A DNA stretch of 64,000 bases from JANLYC01 sp963750495 (GTDB lineage Bacteria > Actinomycetota > Actinomycetes > Propionibacteriales > Nocardioidaceae). The stretch lies in contig CAVVQV010000004.1 in NCBI GenBank assembly GCA_963750495.1, positions 930,001 to 994,000 on the forward strand, given 5' to 3'. Below, one piece after another: positions 8,408-16,103 of the stretch. Under the pieces are notes generated by a model. The model did not search any database, was not told the DNA's origin, and saw only the letters and a list, made by a program, of their open reading frames with translations. Every line of letters begins with the position of its first letter. Position 1 is the stretch's first letter. The translations under genes were made by a program, and so were the position numbers.

Positions 8408-8929
8408 TCAGGGATCCAACCGGTCGAGGCTCTCGATGACCACGTCGAGCAGGTCTGCCAGCTGGGCCCGCTCGGAGCGCGACAGCGGCCCCAGGACGTC
8501 GGACTCCACCATGTCGGACTCGCGGATCGCGTCGCGGAACAATCGCCAGCCCTCCTCGGTGAGCGACACCAGTACGCGGACCCGGTTGTCGGGATCGGTG
8601 GACCGCGAGACGAGCCCCCGCTCAGCCATCCGGTCCAGCCGATGCGTCATCGACGACGGCGCGACATTGGCCGCGTCCGCCAGCACGCTCGGACTCAGCC
8701 CGCGCTCGGCACCGTCGCGGGCGAGCTTGCTCAGCACCGCCCACTCCCCGGTCGAGACGTCCAGGTCGGCCAGCTGCCGGTCGTACCACTGGTTCAGGCG
8801 ACGGGCCAAGCCGTGCACATTGGAGATCACGCGCTGAACGGCCTCGTCGGCGCCGGCCGCGACGTATGTCGCGACGTCCTGCCTGATCGCCTCAGCAGCC
8901 CGGGAACCGCGCGTCGGCGTACCTGCCAT
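8408..8929 (-). CDS. MarR-family transcriptional regulator
   Basis: 173 residues. The MarR winged helix occupies about residues 35-150: LNQWYDRQLADLDVSTGEWAV, the recognition region LADAANVAPSSMTHRLDRM and the beta-wing DPDNRVRVLVSLTEEG, ended by a dimerising helix. It is divergent from an MFS exporter-like gene, and the 136-base gap contains two copies of a 12-base palindrome (TTCGATTTCGAA / TTCGAAATCGAA). The established pattern for MarR proteins is repression of themselves and the adjacent pump until a small phenolic or lipophilic ligand binds; the ligand here is unknown. Confidence 0.9.
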   Translation of the reverse strand: MAGTPTRGSRAAEAIRQDVATYVAAGADEAVQRVISNVHGLARRLNQWYDRQLADLDVSTGEWAVLSKLARDGAERGLSPSVLADAANVAPSSMTHRLDRMAERGLVSRSTDPDNRVRVLVSLTEEGWRLFRDAIRESDMVESDVLGPLSRSERAQLADLLDVVIESLDRLDP

Positions 8930-8955
8930 GGCAGGCAGTGTGCCACATCACATAA

Positions 8956-9018
8956 TTCGATTTCGAACTCTGCGATTTGAAAGGTAGGATCTTCGTTTGG
9001 CAAGAGTTCGAAATCGAA
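8956..9018. promoter_or_regulatory. Duplicated MarR-type operator in the marR/MFS divergent promoter
   Basis: TTCGATTTCGAACTCT (8956-8971) and AGAGTTCGAAATCGAA (9003-9018) are perfect reverse complements. The core 12 bases of each arm are also near-palindromic, so there are two dimer sites with centres 51 bases apart, about five helical turns. A TAGGAT -10-like hexamer (8985-8990) lies between them and its expected -35 falls within the left site, so binding would block the MFS promoter. Assignment to the adjacent MarR is inference. Confidence 0.7.
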
Positions 9019-9065
9019 GACACCGGTCTGGGGGTCTCGTCCGCACGAGAAAGTCGTAGGTCACC

Positions 9066-10361
9066 ATGGGTCGCACCAGGCTCATCACCGCCGCCTCCTT
9101 CACCGGGAGCCTCGGCTGGGGAACCATTCTCCCGTTCCAGTACGCGTACGTCGTCGACGCGCGTCACTGGGGCGCCTCCACCGGCATGCTGGCCGGCACG
9201 CTGTTCTGCATCGGCGCCGTGATCGCCGCCCCCCTGGCCGGGCGGCTTGCCGATCGTCTCTCGGCCGGCAAGCTGGCCGTTCAGCTGGAGTTGCTCGCGG
9301 GGCTTGCCTGCCTCGCGATGGGCTTCGCGGCCTCCCCCGCCACCTTCCTGGCCGCGATGTTCGTCTTCGGCGCGGCCGTGACGGCGGCGGCTCCGGCGAC
9401 CCAGGTGCTCGTGCTCGAGTCCGTACCGCCGACCGAGCGACGCGCCGTCTTCGCCTACCAGTTCACCAGCATGGCGCTCGGCATGGCCGTGGGTGCCTTC
9501 GCCGCCGGCCTGGTGGTCGACCTCGACACCACGACCGGCATGTGGCCCGCTTTCGGCGCCGGCGCCCTCGGCTTCGCCGTGTCCGCCTCCTTCCTGAGCG
9601 CCGCCGCGCGTTCGTCGTCGTACGACGACACCACCATCGCGCCCTCCGGCGACCCGTTGACGTCGGAGCTCGACGGCTGGCGTACCTACCGTCACCTCGC
9701 GCGCAACCGGCAGGTCCGGCTGCTCGGCCTGGTCTCCATCGCCCTGGCCGCGGGGTTCTACGCACAGTTCGAGACCGGGTTGCCCGCTTTCGCACTGCAG
9801 TCGCTGTCGGTCGAGCCTCACATCGTCGGCACCGCTGCTGCGGTGAACTGCCTGGTCATCGTCGGGCTGCAGTGGCTCGTGATCCGGCTGACCGGCGACA
9901 ACCAGGGCGCCGGGCTGCTGGCGGTCGTCGGCGCCATCTGGGTGGGTAGCTGGCTGATGCTCGAGGCCGCGCTGTTCACCTCCGAGGAGGTGGCCGGTGT
10001 GATGTTCGTCGTGGCGTTCGCCATCTTCGCGGTCGGTGAGACGATGTACGCGCCGATCCTGAGCCCGCTCACCGCTGCTGTCGCGCCGGAGGGCATGGTC
10101 GGGACCACCCTCGGCGCGCTGGCCGCGTTGCGCACCGGGATCAGCGCTGTCGGACCCCTCGTGGCCGGTGCCCTGCTCGCGTTCGACCTCCCGCACGTCT
10201 TCGTGCTGGCACACGTCGTGATCAACGTCGTGGCGGTCGTGCTGGCGATCCGGTTGCTCCGGCTACAGACGAGCAGCTACGAGCGGGTGGATAATGGACA
10301 AGACGGCACTCGGGGACACCCAGGCACCAGCCCAGAAGCCAGCCCGTTGCCCGCGGCCTAA
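9066..10361 (+). CDS. MFS transporter
   Basis: 431 residues with about 12 hydrophobic segments and the MFS A-type loop GRLADRLSAGKLA between helices 2 and 3 (residues ~60-72). The N-terminal segment SFTGSLGWGTILPFQYAYVV resembles actinobacterial multidrug-type MFS proteins. It is controlled by the divergent MarR gene, suggesting export of the effector that MarR senses. Substrate cannot be read from sequence. The stop at 10361 is 9 bases before the aminopeptidase P start, so the two are cotranscribed. Confidence 0.88.
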   Translation: MGRTRLITAASFTGSLGWGTILPFQYAYVVDARHWGASTGMLAGTLFCIGAVIAAPLAGRLADRLSAGKLAVQLELLAGLACLAMGFAASPATFLAAMFVFGAAVTAAAPATQVLVLESVPPTERRAVFAYQFTSMALGMAVGAFAAGLVVDLDTTTGMWPAFGAGALGFAVSASFLSAAARSSSYDDTTIAPSGDPLTSELDGWRTYRHLARNRQVRLLGLVSIALAAGFYAQFETGLPAFALQSLSVEPHIVGTAAAVNCLVIVGLQWLVIRLTGDNQGAGLLAVVGAIWVGSWLMLEAALFTSEEVAGVMFVVAFAIFAVGETMYAPILSPLTAAVAPEGMVGTTLGALAALRTGISAVGPLVAGALLAFDLPHVFVLAHVVINVVAVVLAIRLLRLQTSSYERVDNGQDGTRGHPGTSPEASPLPAA

Positions 10362-10370
10362 GGAGTACCC

Positions 10371-11774
10371 GTGTCCGACCGTTTCCAGCCCGCCAGCTAT
10401 CCCGTGCCGGCCAGCGATGCGCTGGTCGCGTTCATGGCGAGCGGCTGGTCCGACGAAGACGACGCGGTCGAGCGGCTGCCGGTGGCTTCCTGGGCCGGGC
10501 AACGTCGGGCCAAGCTGGCCGAGCGTTTCCCCGGTGAGCGCCTCGTCGTACCCGCCGGGCCGCTCAAGCCACGTGCCAACGACACCGACTACCGCTTCCG
10601 CGCCGAGACCGCGCATGTCTACCTGAGCGGCAACCAGACCTCCGATGCCGTCCTCGTGATCGATGACGGGGCGGCGACCTTGTTCTTCCGGCCACGCCAC
10701 GCCAAGAGTGACGAGGCGTTCTGGCGGGACGGCCGCTACGGCGAGGCCTGGGCGGGGCGGCGGCTGTCGCTGGCCGAGGCCACCGAGACCTTCGGCGTGC
10801 CCTGCCGTCACCTGTACGACCTGCCGACGGCGTTGTCGGGTGGACGTGCCCGGGTGCTGCGCGGCGTCGACCCGGACGTCGATGCGCTGGTCCCGGTCCA
10901 GGACGACGGCGCCGCCGACCGGGAGCTGGGTGTGCACCTCTCGGAGATGCGCCTGGTGAAGGACTCCTGGGAGGTCGATCAGCTCCAGGACGCCGTGGAC
11001 GCGACGATTCTCGGCTTCGAGGACTGCGTCCGCGAGTGGGACAACGTGTTGCGGTACGGCGAACGATGGATCGAAGGCACCTTCTGGCGACGCGCCCGGG
11101 CCAGCGGCAACGACGTCGGCTACGAGAGCATCTCGGCCGGCGGCCCGCACGCGACCACGCTGCACTGGATCGAGAACAGCGGCCCCATCACGCCCGGTGA
11201 GCTGGTCCTGCTCGACATGGGGGTCGAGAACCGCTCCCTCTACACCGCCGACGTGACCCGGACGCTGCCGATCGACACGACCTTCACCCCTGACCAGCGG
11301 CATCTCTACGACCTGGTGCTCGCCGCGCAGGAGGCGGGCATGGCCGCCGTACGCCCCGGCGCGTCGTACAAGGAGTTCCACGTAGCAGCGATGGGGGTGC
11401 TCGCTCACGGGCTCGCCGACATGGGCATCCTACCGGTGTCAGCCGACGAGGCGCTCGACCCCGACTCGGGCGTCTACCGGCGGTGGACCCTGCACGGTAC
11501 CGGGCACATGCTCGGGCTCGACGTCCACGACTGCGCCGCCGCTCGCCGCGAGAACTACAACGACGGCAAGCTCGAGCCCGGCATGGTGCTCACCGTCGAG
11601 CCGGGGCTGTACTTCCAGAGCAGCGACCTGCTGGTGCCGGAGTCGCTGCGCGGCACCGGGATCCGTATCGAGGACGACGTCGTCGTCACCGAGGACGGCT
11701 GTCGGAACCTCTCGGGCGCGCTCGCACGTACGGCGGACGACGTCGAGTCCTGGATGGCAAGCCTGCGCGGGTGA
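10371..11774 (+). CDS. pepP: Aminopeptidase P family (M24) Xaa-Pro peptidase
   Basis: 467 residues from a GTG preceded by AAGGAG. The N-terminal aminopeptidase P domain (1-170) precedes an M24 pita-bread domain. Metal ligands are visible: Asp in LLDMGVENRS, Asp in YTADVTRTLP, His in LHGTGHMLGLDVHD, Glu in LTVEPGLYF and Glu in GIRIEDDVVV. Such enzymes release an N-terminal residue preceding proline, normally with two Mn ions, in the cytoplasm. It is cotranscribed with the MarR-controlled MFS gene. Confidence 0.92.
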   Translation: MSDRFQPASYPVPASDALVAFMASGWSDEDDAVERLPVASWAGQRRAKLAERFPGERLVVPAGPLKPRANDTDYRFRAETAHVYLSGNQTSDAVLVIDDGAATLFFRPRHAKSDEAFWRDGRYGEAWAGRRLSLAEATETFGVPCRHLYDLPTALSGGRARVLRGVDPDVDALVPVQDDGAADRELGVHLSEMRLVKDSWEVDQLQDAVDATILGFEDCVREWDNVLRYGERWIEGTFWRRARASGNDVGYESISAGGPHATTLHWIENSGPITPGELVLLDMGVENRSLYTADVTRTLPIDTTFTPDQRHLYDLVLAAQEAGMAAVRPGASYKEFHVAAMGVLAHGLADMGILPVSADEALDPDSGVYRRWTLHGTGHMLGLDVHDCAAARRENYNDGKLEPGMVLTVEPGLYFQSSDLLVPESLRGTGIRIEDDVVVTEDGCRNLSGALARTADDVESWMASLRG

Positions 11775-11891
11775 TCCGAGGCGATCGCGCGAGCCGCTGT
11801 TTGCGTGACCGACCGCCGAACTCCCCAGTCGGGCCTGGTGATGGCTTAGGGTCGTGCTGCTGGACCACGTCTGTCGACCCTGGGGGCTCCC

Positions 11892-12455
11892 ATGTTCTGG
11901 CTCGTCATCGTCATCGTCGCGCTGTTGGTCATCGCGGCCTACGTCTGGTCGACGTACAACGCACTGATCCGCGCACGGACCAGCGCCGAGGCGAGCTGGA
12001 GCGACATCACCGTCGCGCTCAAGCGCCGCACGGACCTCATTCCGAACCTGGTCGAGACGGTCAAGGGATACGCCGCCCACGAGCGTGAGGTCTTCGAGAA
12101 CGTCACGGCAGCCCGGTCGCGGATGCTCGGAGCAATCGAGCAGGGCCCCAAGGCCACCGGTGAAGCCGAAGGGCCTTTCCAGTCGGCGATGAAGTCCCTG
12201 TTCGCGGTGGCGGAGGCCTATCCGGAGCTGCGCGCCAGCGAGAACTTCCAGGCCTTGCAGTGGCAGCTGTCAGGCACCGAGGACACGATCGCGTCGGCCC
12301 GCAGCCACTACAACGGGGCGGTGCGCGTGCTCAACACCAAGCTCCAGACGTTCCCGGCCAACCTGTTCGCGCACCAGCTCGGGTTCACCGAACGCGAGTA
12401 CTTCGAAGTGCCCGATGTCAGTGCGATCCAGCAGCCACCGACGGTGCAGTTCTGA
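11892..12455 (+). CDS. lemA: LemA family protein
   Basis: 187 residues. A single N-terminal hydrophobic anchor (MFWLVIVIVALLVIAAYVW) precedes the LemA helical bundle: YNALIRARTSAEASWSDITV, LKRRTDLIPNLVETVKGYA, ENFQALQWQLSGTEDTIASAR and the C-terminal FPANLFAHQLGFTEREYFE. LemA proteins are membrane-anchored, face outwards and have an uncertain structural or stress role. It stands alone, convergent with the GroES-like gene 48 bases away. Confidence 0.93.
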   Translation: MFWLVIVIVALLVIAAYVWSTYNALIRARTSAEASWSDITVALKRRTDLIPNLVETVKGYAAHEREVFENVTAARSRMLGAIEQGPKATGEAEGPFQSAMKSLFAVAEAYPELRASENFQALQWQLSGTEDTIASARSHYNGAVRVLNTKLQTFPANLFAHQLGFTEREYFEVPDVSAIQQPPTVQF

Positions 12456-12503
12456 ACGGTCTGCGCTGAGCTGGTCCGTCTCGACGGTGCGCGGCCGGCA
12501 CCG

Positions 12504-12845
12504 CTAGAGGTACAGGCCGGTCTGGCCGTCCTCGAGCCGCTCGGAGGCGACCGCGTGCAAGTCGCGTTCGCGCAGCAACACGAACTCCTCGCCGCGAACC
12601 TCGACCTCGGCCTTGTCCTCAGGGTCGAAGAGCACGCGGTCACCGACCTCGACGGTCCGGACGTTCGCGCCGACACCGGCTACCCGAGCCCAGGCGAGGC
12701 GCCGACCCATGACGGCGGTGGCCGGGATCACGATGCCGGCCGACGACCGGCGTTCACCCGCTTCCGCGTCGAGCGAGACGAGCACCCGGTCGTGAAGCAT
12801 GCGAACAGGGAGCTTGTCGTCCCCGGGAACCGGCGTGCGGGCCAT
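12504..12845 (-). CDS. GroES-like co-chaperonin family protein
   Basis: 113 residues from the ATG at 12845 (a TTG codon directly upstream also keeps the frame open). It has the Cpn10 pattern: PVRMLHDRVLVSLD, a mobile-loop region GERRSSAGIVIPATAVMGRR, VARVAGVGANVRTVEVGDRVLFDPEDKAEVEVRGEEFVLLRERD in pieces. The mobile loop SSAGIVIP matches the GroEL-binding IVL-type tripeptide. No groEL is adjacent, so this is a second, divergent GroES-like copy rather than the main co-chaperonin. It lies 11 bases downstream of the DUF3618 gene and probably shares its transcript. Confidence 0.85.
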   Translation of the reverse strand: MARTPVPGDDKLPVRMLHDRVLVSLDAEAGERRSSAGIVIPATAVMGRRLAWARVAGVGANVRTVEVGDRVLFDPEDKAEVEVRGEEFVLLRERDLHAVASERLEDGQTGLYL

Positions 12846-12856
12846 CAAGCAGCCAG

Positions 12857-13111
12857 TCAGCCGACGAGCTTGCGAATCGCCACGATGGTCGCCACGACAC
12901 CGACCGCGACGCCGACTACCTTGAGAATCTTGCCCTTGTTGAGCGATCCGTCGCTGTTGCGGAACGACGCAAGGGTGCTGTTGACCTGCCGCTCGGCGAT
13001 CGTCTTCGGCTGGACCCGGTGGACGAGCTGATCGATCGTGCCGGCCAGCCGGTTACGGGTCTCGGCGATTTCAGCCGCGATCTCGTCGGCTGTCCGTTCG
13101 GTCGCGCTCAC
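12857..13111 (-). CDS. DUF3618 membrane-associated protein
   Basis: 84 residues from the GTG at 13111, preferred because AGGAGG (13116-13121) lies 4 bases upstream; upstream ATGs lack such a site. The DUF3618 region (residues 5-50) carries the hallmark EIAAEIAETRNRLAGTIDQL, followed by one C-terminal hydrophobic helix (VVGVAVGVVATIVAIRKLV). These small actinobacterial proteins are often encoded near BCP-type peroxiredoxins and phage-holin-like genes; function unknown. Confidence 0.85.
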   Translation of the reverse strand: MSATERTADEIAAEIAETRNRLAGTIDQLVHRVQPKTIAERQVNSTLASFRNSDGSLNKGKILKVVGVAVGVVATIVAIRKLVG

Positions 13112-13311
13112 GTGGCCTCCTGCGGTCGGTGTGCTCACCAAGTCTTGCATGACGCGGTGTCGCACGCCCCGTAGGGGAGCCTGTCCGTCCGTCGCCGAAC
13201 ACCTGTCGGCACCGCCTCAGCGCCGTGGCAGGATCGGAGTACGACAGACGCTGCCTCAAGTCCCCCAGCGCGCGGGGGACGCAGCAACCAACCTGCGCTA
13301 CGGAGGATGCG

Positions 13312-13776
13312 ATGACCCGACTCGAGGTGGGCGAACCAGCCCCGGACTTCACCCTGCCCGACGACACCGGCGCCAAGGTGAGCCTTTCGGACTTCCGTGG
13401 CAGCAAGGTGATCCTGTACGTCTACCCGACGGCGATGACGTCCGGCTGCACGACGCAGGCCTGCGACTTCCGCGACTCGCTCGAGCCGCTGGCCGCGGCG
13501 GGGTACTCGGTGATCGGGCTGTCGCCGGACTCGCCCGAGAAGCTCGCGGAGTTCCGCGCACACGACAACCTGACGTTCCCGCTGCTGTCTGACCCCGACA
13601 AGGGCGTCCTGGACGCCTACGGTGCGTACGGTGAGAAGCAGCTGTACGGCAAGACGGTGGTTGGCGTGATCCGCTCGACCTTCGTCATCGACGAGGACGG
13701 TGTGATCGAGAAGACGATGTACAACGTCAAGGCGACCGGGCACGTGCAGAAGCTCCGCCGCGAGCTCTCCGTCTAG
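13312..13776 (+). CDS. bcp: Thioredoxin-dependent thiol peroxidase (BCP-type peroxiredoxin)
   Basis: 154 residues from the ATG at 13312 behind GGAGGA. The AhpC/TSA fold reads GEPAPDFTLPDD, then YVYPTAMTSGCTTQACDFRD with the peroxidatic Cys46 and resolving Cys51 five residues apart, typical of BCP enzymes that form an intramolecular disulfide and are recycled by thioredoxin. It reduces H2O2 and organic hydroperoxides in the cytoplasm. Divergent from DUF3618; a strong hairpin follows the stop. Confidence 0.95.
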   Translation: MTRLEVGEPAPDFTLPDDTGAKVSLSDFRGSKVILYVYPTAMTSGCTTQACDFRDSLEPLAAAGYSVIGLSPDSPEKLAEFRAHDNLTFPLLSDPDKGVLDAYGAYGEKQLYGKTVVGVIRSTFVIDEDGVIEKTMYNVKATGHVQKLRRELSV

Positions 13777-13793
13777 GCAGACTGCCTGTCCCC

Positions 13794-13851
13794 GCCGCAC
13801 GTTTGCCTAGTGAACAATCCAGGTGGCTTGTGAACCAGGCAAACGTGCGGC
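13794..13851. terminator. Long hairpin after bcp (15-base stem)
   Basis: GCCGCACGTTTGCCT (13794-13808) pairs perfectly with AGGCAAACGTGCGGC (13837-13851) around a 28-base loop that itself contains ACAA/TTGT complementarity and a direct repeat of GTGAAC. It begins 18 bases after the bcp stop and could terminate bcp transcription. No U-tract follows, so it may instead be a dispersed palindromic repeat. Confidence 0.6.
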
Positions 13852-13950
13852 CAGGACTGGGTACTTGCCTTGGCCACCGGTGGCCGTCGGTGGCTCCGTG
13901 GCGCGGGGCTCGTCGGGGCGGGGCGCCAGCCTTCGTAGGATGGCGGCCAA

Positions 13951-14026
13951 GGGGCCGTAGCCCAACGGCAGAGGCACACGGTTTAGGTCCGTGACAGTGT
14001 GGGTTCAACTCCCACCGGCCCTACCA
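13951..14026 (+). tRNA. tRNA with anticodon UAG (Leu codon CUA) but class I architecture
   Basis: A complete cloverleaf with encoded CCA. Acceptor GGGGCCG pairs with CGGCCCU (first pair G-U). The D stem GCC/GGC has a loop holding GG, the anticodon stem is CACGG/CCGTG with loop TTTAGGT (anticodon TAG at 13984-13986, G37), the variable loop is only 5 bases (ACAGT), the T stem is GTGGG/CCCAC with loop TTCAACT, and the discriminator is A73. The anticodon loop is that of tRNA-Leu(UAG), yet leucine tRNAs are class II with a long variable arm. It is therefore a tRNA by structure but of uncertain identity. Confidence 0.88.
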
Positions 14027-14094
14027 CGAGACCGGCGTATGCCGACCAGACCCGCTTGCCACCGGCCCTACCACCAGACCGGCGTATGCCGACC
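14012..14094. repeat. Tandem duplication of the tRNA 3' end and flank
   Basis: Bases 14012-14047 and 14059-14094 are 36-base direct copies with one mismatch (position 17, G versus C), at a period of 47. The first copy begins inside the tRNA T-arm, so the second reproduces the acceptor 3' strand and CCA. Each copy also contains a small CGGC-GTAT-GCCG hairpin. It could be an attachment-site remnant or a local slippage duplication. Confidence 0.8.
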
Positions 14095-14112
14095 CGGCCG
14101 CGGATGACGGCG

Positions 14113-14715
14113 TCAGGTCAGAGCCGCAGCCACCAGCGGGGCCACCGCCCGCAGCGACCGGCCCCGGTGTGAGATCGCGTCCTTCTCCGCCGCCGTCAGC
14201 TCCGCGCTCGTCACCTCGTGTCCCTCGGGCACGAACACGACGTCGTACCCGAACCCACCTGTCCCCCGCTGCTCGCGGATGATCGAGCCCCGCATCTGCC
14301 CGAACACGACGTCCTCGACCCCGCCCGGCCGGCAGAACGCCACGGCACACCGGAACTCCGCCCCACGGCGCTCGGCGGGCACGTCGGCGAGCTGTTCGAG
14401 CAGTAAGGCGTTGTTGGCCGCGTCGTCCTTCTTCACCCCGGCCCAGCGGGCCGACAGCACCCCGGGCATCTCGTTGAGCGCATCGACGCACAGCCCGCTG
14501 TCGTCAGCGAGCGAAGGGAGCCCGGTGGCCCCCAGGCCGGCGCGCGCCTTCAGCAGCGCGTTGCCCTCGAACGTCGGCTCGGTCTCGGCCGGCTCGTCGT
14601 ACGGCGTGACGTCGTCCAGCCCGAGCACCTCGATGCCCGGCACGAGGTCGGACAGGATGCGGTGCAGCTCCTCGAGCTTCTTCGGGTTCCGCGAGGCGAG
14701 GAAGACCTGGCTCAC
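14113..14715 (-). CDS. rdgB: RdgB/HAM1 non-canonical purine NTP pyrophosphatase
   Basis: 200 residues from a GTG overlapping the rph stop (GTGA). Family motifs are present: FLASRNPKKLEEL at the N-terminus, FEGNALLKARA, SLADDSGLCVDALN (metal-binding acidic residues), GFGYDVVFVP, and the C-terminal KDAISHRGRSLRA. The enzyme hydrolyses dITP, XTP and ITP to monophosphates and pyrophosphate, keeping damaged purines out of nucleic acids. The rph-rdgB order is conserved in actinobacteria. Confidence 0.96.
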   Translation of the reverse strand: MSQVFLASRNPKKLEELHRILSDLVPGIEVLGLDDVTPYDEPAETEPTFEGNALLKARAGLGATGLPSLADDSGLCVDALNEMPGVLSARWAGVKKDDAANNALLLEQLADVPAERRGAEFRCAVAFCRPGGVEDVVFGQMRGSIIREQRGTGGFGYDVVFVPEGHEVTSAELTAAEKDAISHRGRSLRAVAPLVAAALT

Positions 14716-15431
14716 GACGCGAGCGCCCCCTGTTGCAGCCGCGTCAGGTCGGCACAGCCCTTGACCGCGAGGTCGAGCAGCGCGTCGAGCATCGTGCGGT
14801 CGAACGCCTCGCCCTCGGCTGTCCCCTGCACCTCGACGAACGAGCCGTCGCCCGTCATCACCACGTTCATGTCGGTCTCGGCGCGGACGTCCTCCTCGTA
14901 CGGCAGGTCCAGTCGGGGCTCGCCGTCGATGATGCCCACCGACACCGCCGCCACCGAACCGGTCATCGGCTCACCGCTCAGTGCCCCCTCGCCGCGCAGG
15001 TGGGCGACCGCGTCGGCGAGAGCGACATACGCCCCGGTGATGGCCGCCGTCCGCGTCCCCCCGTCTGCCTGCAGCACGTCGCAGTCGAGCACGATCGTGT
15101 TCTCGCCCAGCGCCTTGTAGTCGATGATGCCGCGCAGCGAGCGGCCGATCAGCCGCGAGATCTCGTGCGTGCGGCCGCCGATGCGGCCCTTGACCGACTC
15201 GCGGTCCGAACGGGTGTGCGTCGAGCTCGGCAGCATCGCGTACTCCGCCGTCACCCACCCCAGCCCGCTGTCCTTGCGCCACCGGGGTACGCCGGTCGAG
15301 GCACTCGCGGCGCAGAGCACCCGGGTCTTGCCGAACTCCACGAGCACCGAGCCGGCGGCGTGGTCCAACCACCCGCGGGTGATCGTGATCGGGCGGAGTT
15401 CGTCGGCGGCGCGGCCGTCTGCTCGGGTCAT
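14712..15431 (-). CDS. rph: Ribonuclease PH
   Basis: 239 residues, full length for the family. It opens with RADGRAADELRPITITRGWL and carries VLCAASASTGVPRWRKDSG, RIGGRTHEISRLIGRSLRG with the phosphate-coordinating arginines, and DCDVLQADGGTRTAAITGAY. RNase PH trims tRNA 3' ends phosphorolytically in the cytoplasm. First gene of a two-gene operon with rdgB (4-base overlap); divergent from the ECF sigma gene. Confidence 0.96.
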   Translation of the reverse strand: MTRADGRAADELRPITITRGWLDHAAGSVLVEFGKTRVLCAASASTGVPRWRKDSGLGWVTAEYAMLPSSTHTRSDRESVKGRIGGRTHEISRLIGRSLRGIIDYKALGENTIVLDCDVLQADGGTRTAAITGAYVALADAVAHLRGEGALSGEPMTGSVAAVSVGIIDGEPRLDLPYEEDVRAETDMNVVMTGDGSFVEVQGTAEGEAFDRTMLDALLDLAVKGCADLTRLQQGALAS

Positions 15432-15554
15432 GCCGCGACCCTACCCAGGGCCGAGGCAGGTGGTCGCGACGAGGGTCAGCGCCCCGCTCCGGCGCGCTCA
15501 GGAAAAAACCTTCGCCGACCGTCGGAAATGGCCGTCTCGTGACGATGATGGAGT

Positions 15555-16103
15555 GTGGGCCATCACGGGGAGGTCGAACAGCGCAGTCGCGCGCTGCTCG
15601 ATGTGTACGACCAGGCCCTCCCGGCGGTGTTCGGCTACCTCGTCACCCGCTGCGGCGACCAGGCCCTCGCCGAGGACCTGACGGCCGAGACGTTCCTGGC
15701 CGCTGTCGACGCCGTCCGACGCCCGGTCCCCGCAGACGTGACCGTCGCCTGGCTGGTCGGGGTCGCCCGGCACAAGCTCGCCGACCACTGGCGCGGCGCC
15801 GGCCGCGAACACGCTCGGCTCGAGCGAGCCACGGTCGACCCCACGAGCCCGGGCGCCCGGACCAGCGAGGACCCCTGGGACGCCCAGATCGACCGGCTGA
15901 CCTCGGGGCTCGTGCTCGAGCAGCTGGCGCCGCAGCACCGGCTCGCCCTGACCCTGCGATACGTCGACGACCTGCCGGTAGCCGAGGTGGCCGAGCTCAT
16001 GGGCAGGTCCCTGCACGCCACCGAGGGGCTCCTCGTCCGGGCCCGCCAGGCGTTCCGTGAGCGCTACTGCACCATCGAGCCGCCGGAAGGAGCGTCGCGA
16101 TGA
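15555..16103 (+). CDS. ECF-type RNA polymerase sigma factor
   Basis: 182 residues from a GTG. Region 2 spans about residues 15-80 (YDQALPAVFGYLVTRCGDQALAEDLTAETFLAAVDAV ending in AWLVGVARHKLADHWRG, here given as landmarks), and region 4 about 115-170 (LEQLAPQHRLALTLRYVDDLPVAEVAELMGRS, LLVRARQAFRERY). No SnoaL or other C-terminal extension is present. Its stop overlaps the start of a VOC-domain gene (ATGA), so that protein rather than a typical zinc anti-sigma factor is the coupled partner. The stimulus is unknown. Confidence 0.9.
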   Translation: MGHHGEVEQRSRALLDVYDQALPAVFGYLVTRCGDQALAEDLTAETFLAAVDAVRRPVPADVTVAWLVGVARHKLADHWRGAGREHARLERATVDPTSPGARTSEDPWDAQIDRLTSGLVLEQLAPQHRLALTLRYVDDLPVAEVAELMGRSLHATEGLLVRARQAFRERYCTIEPPEGASR

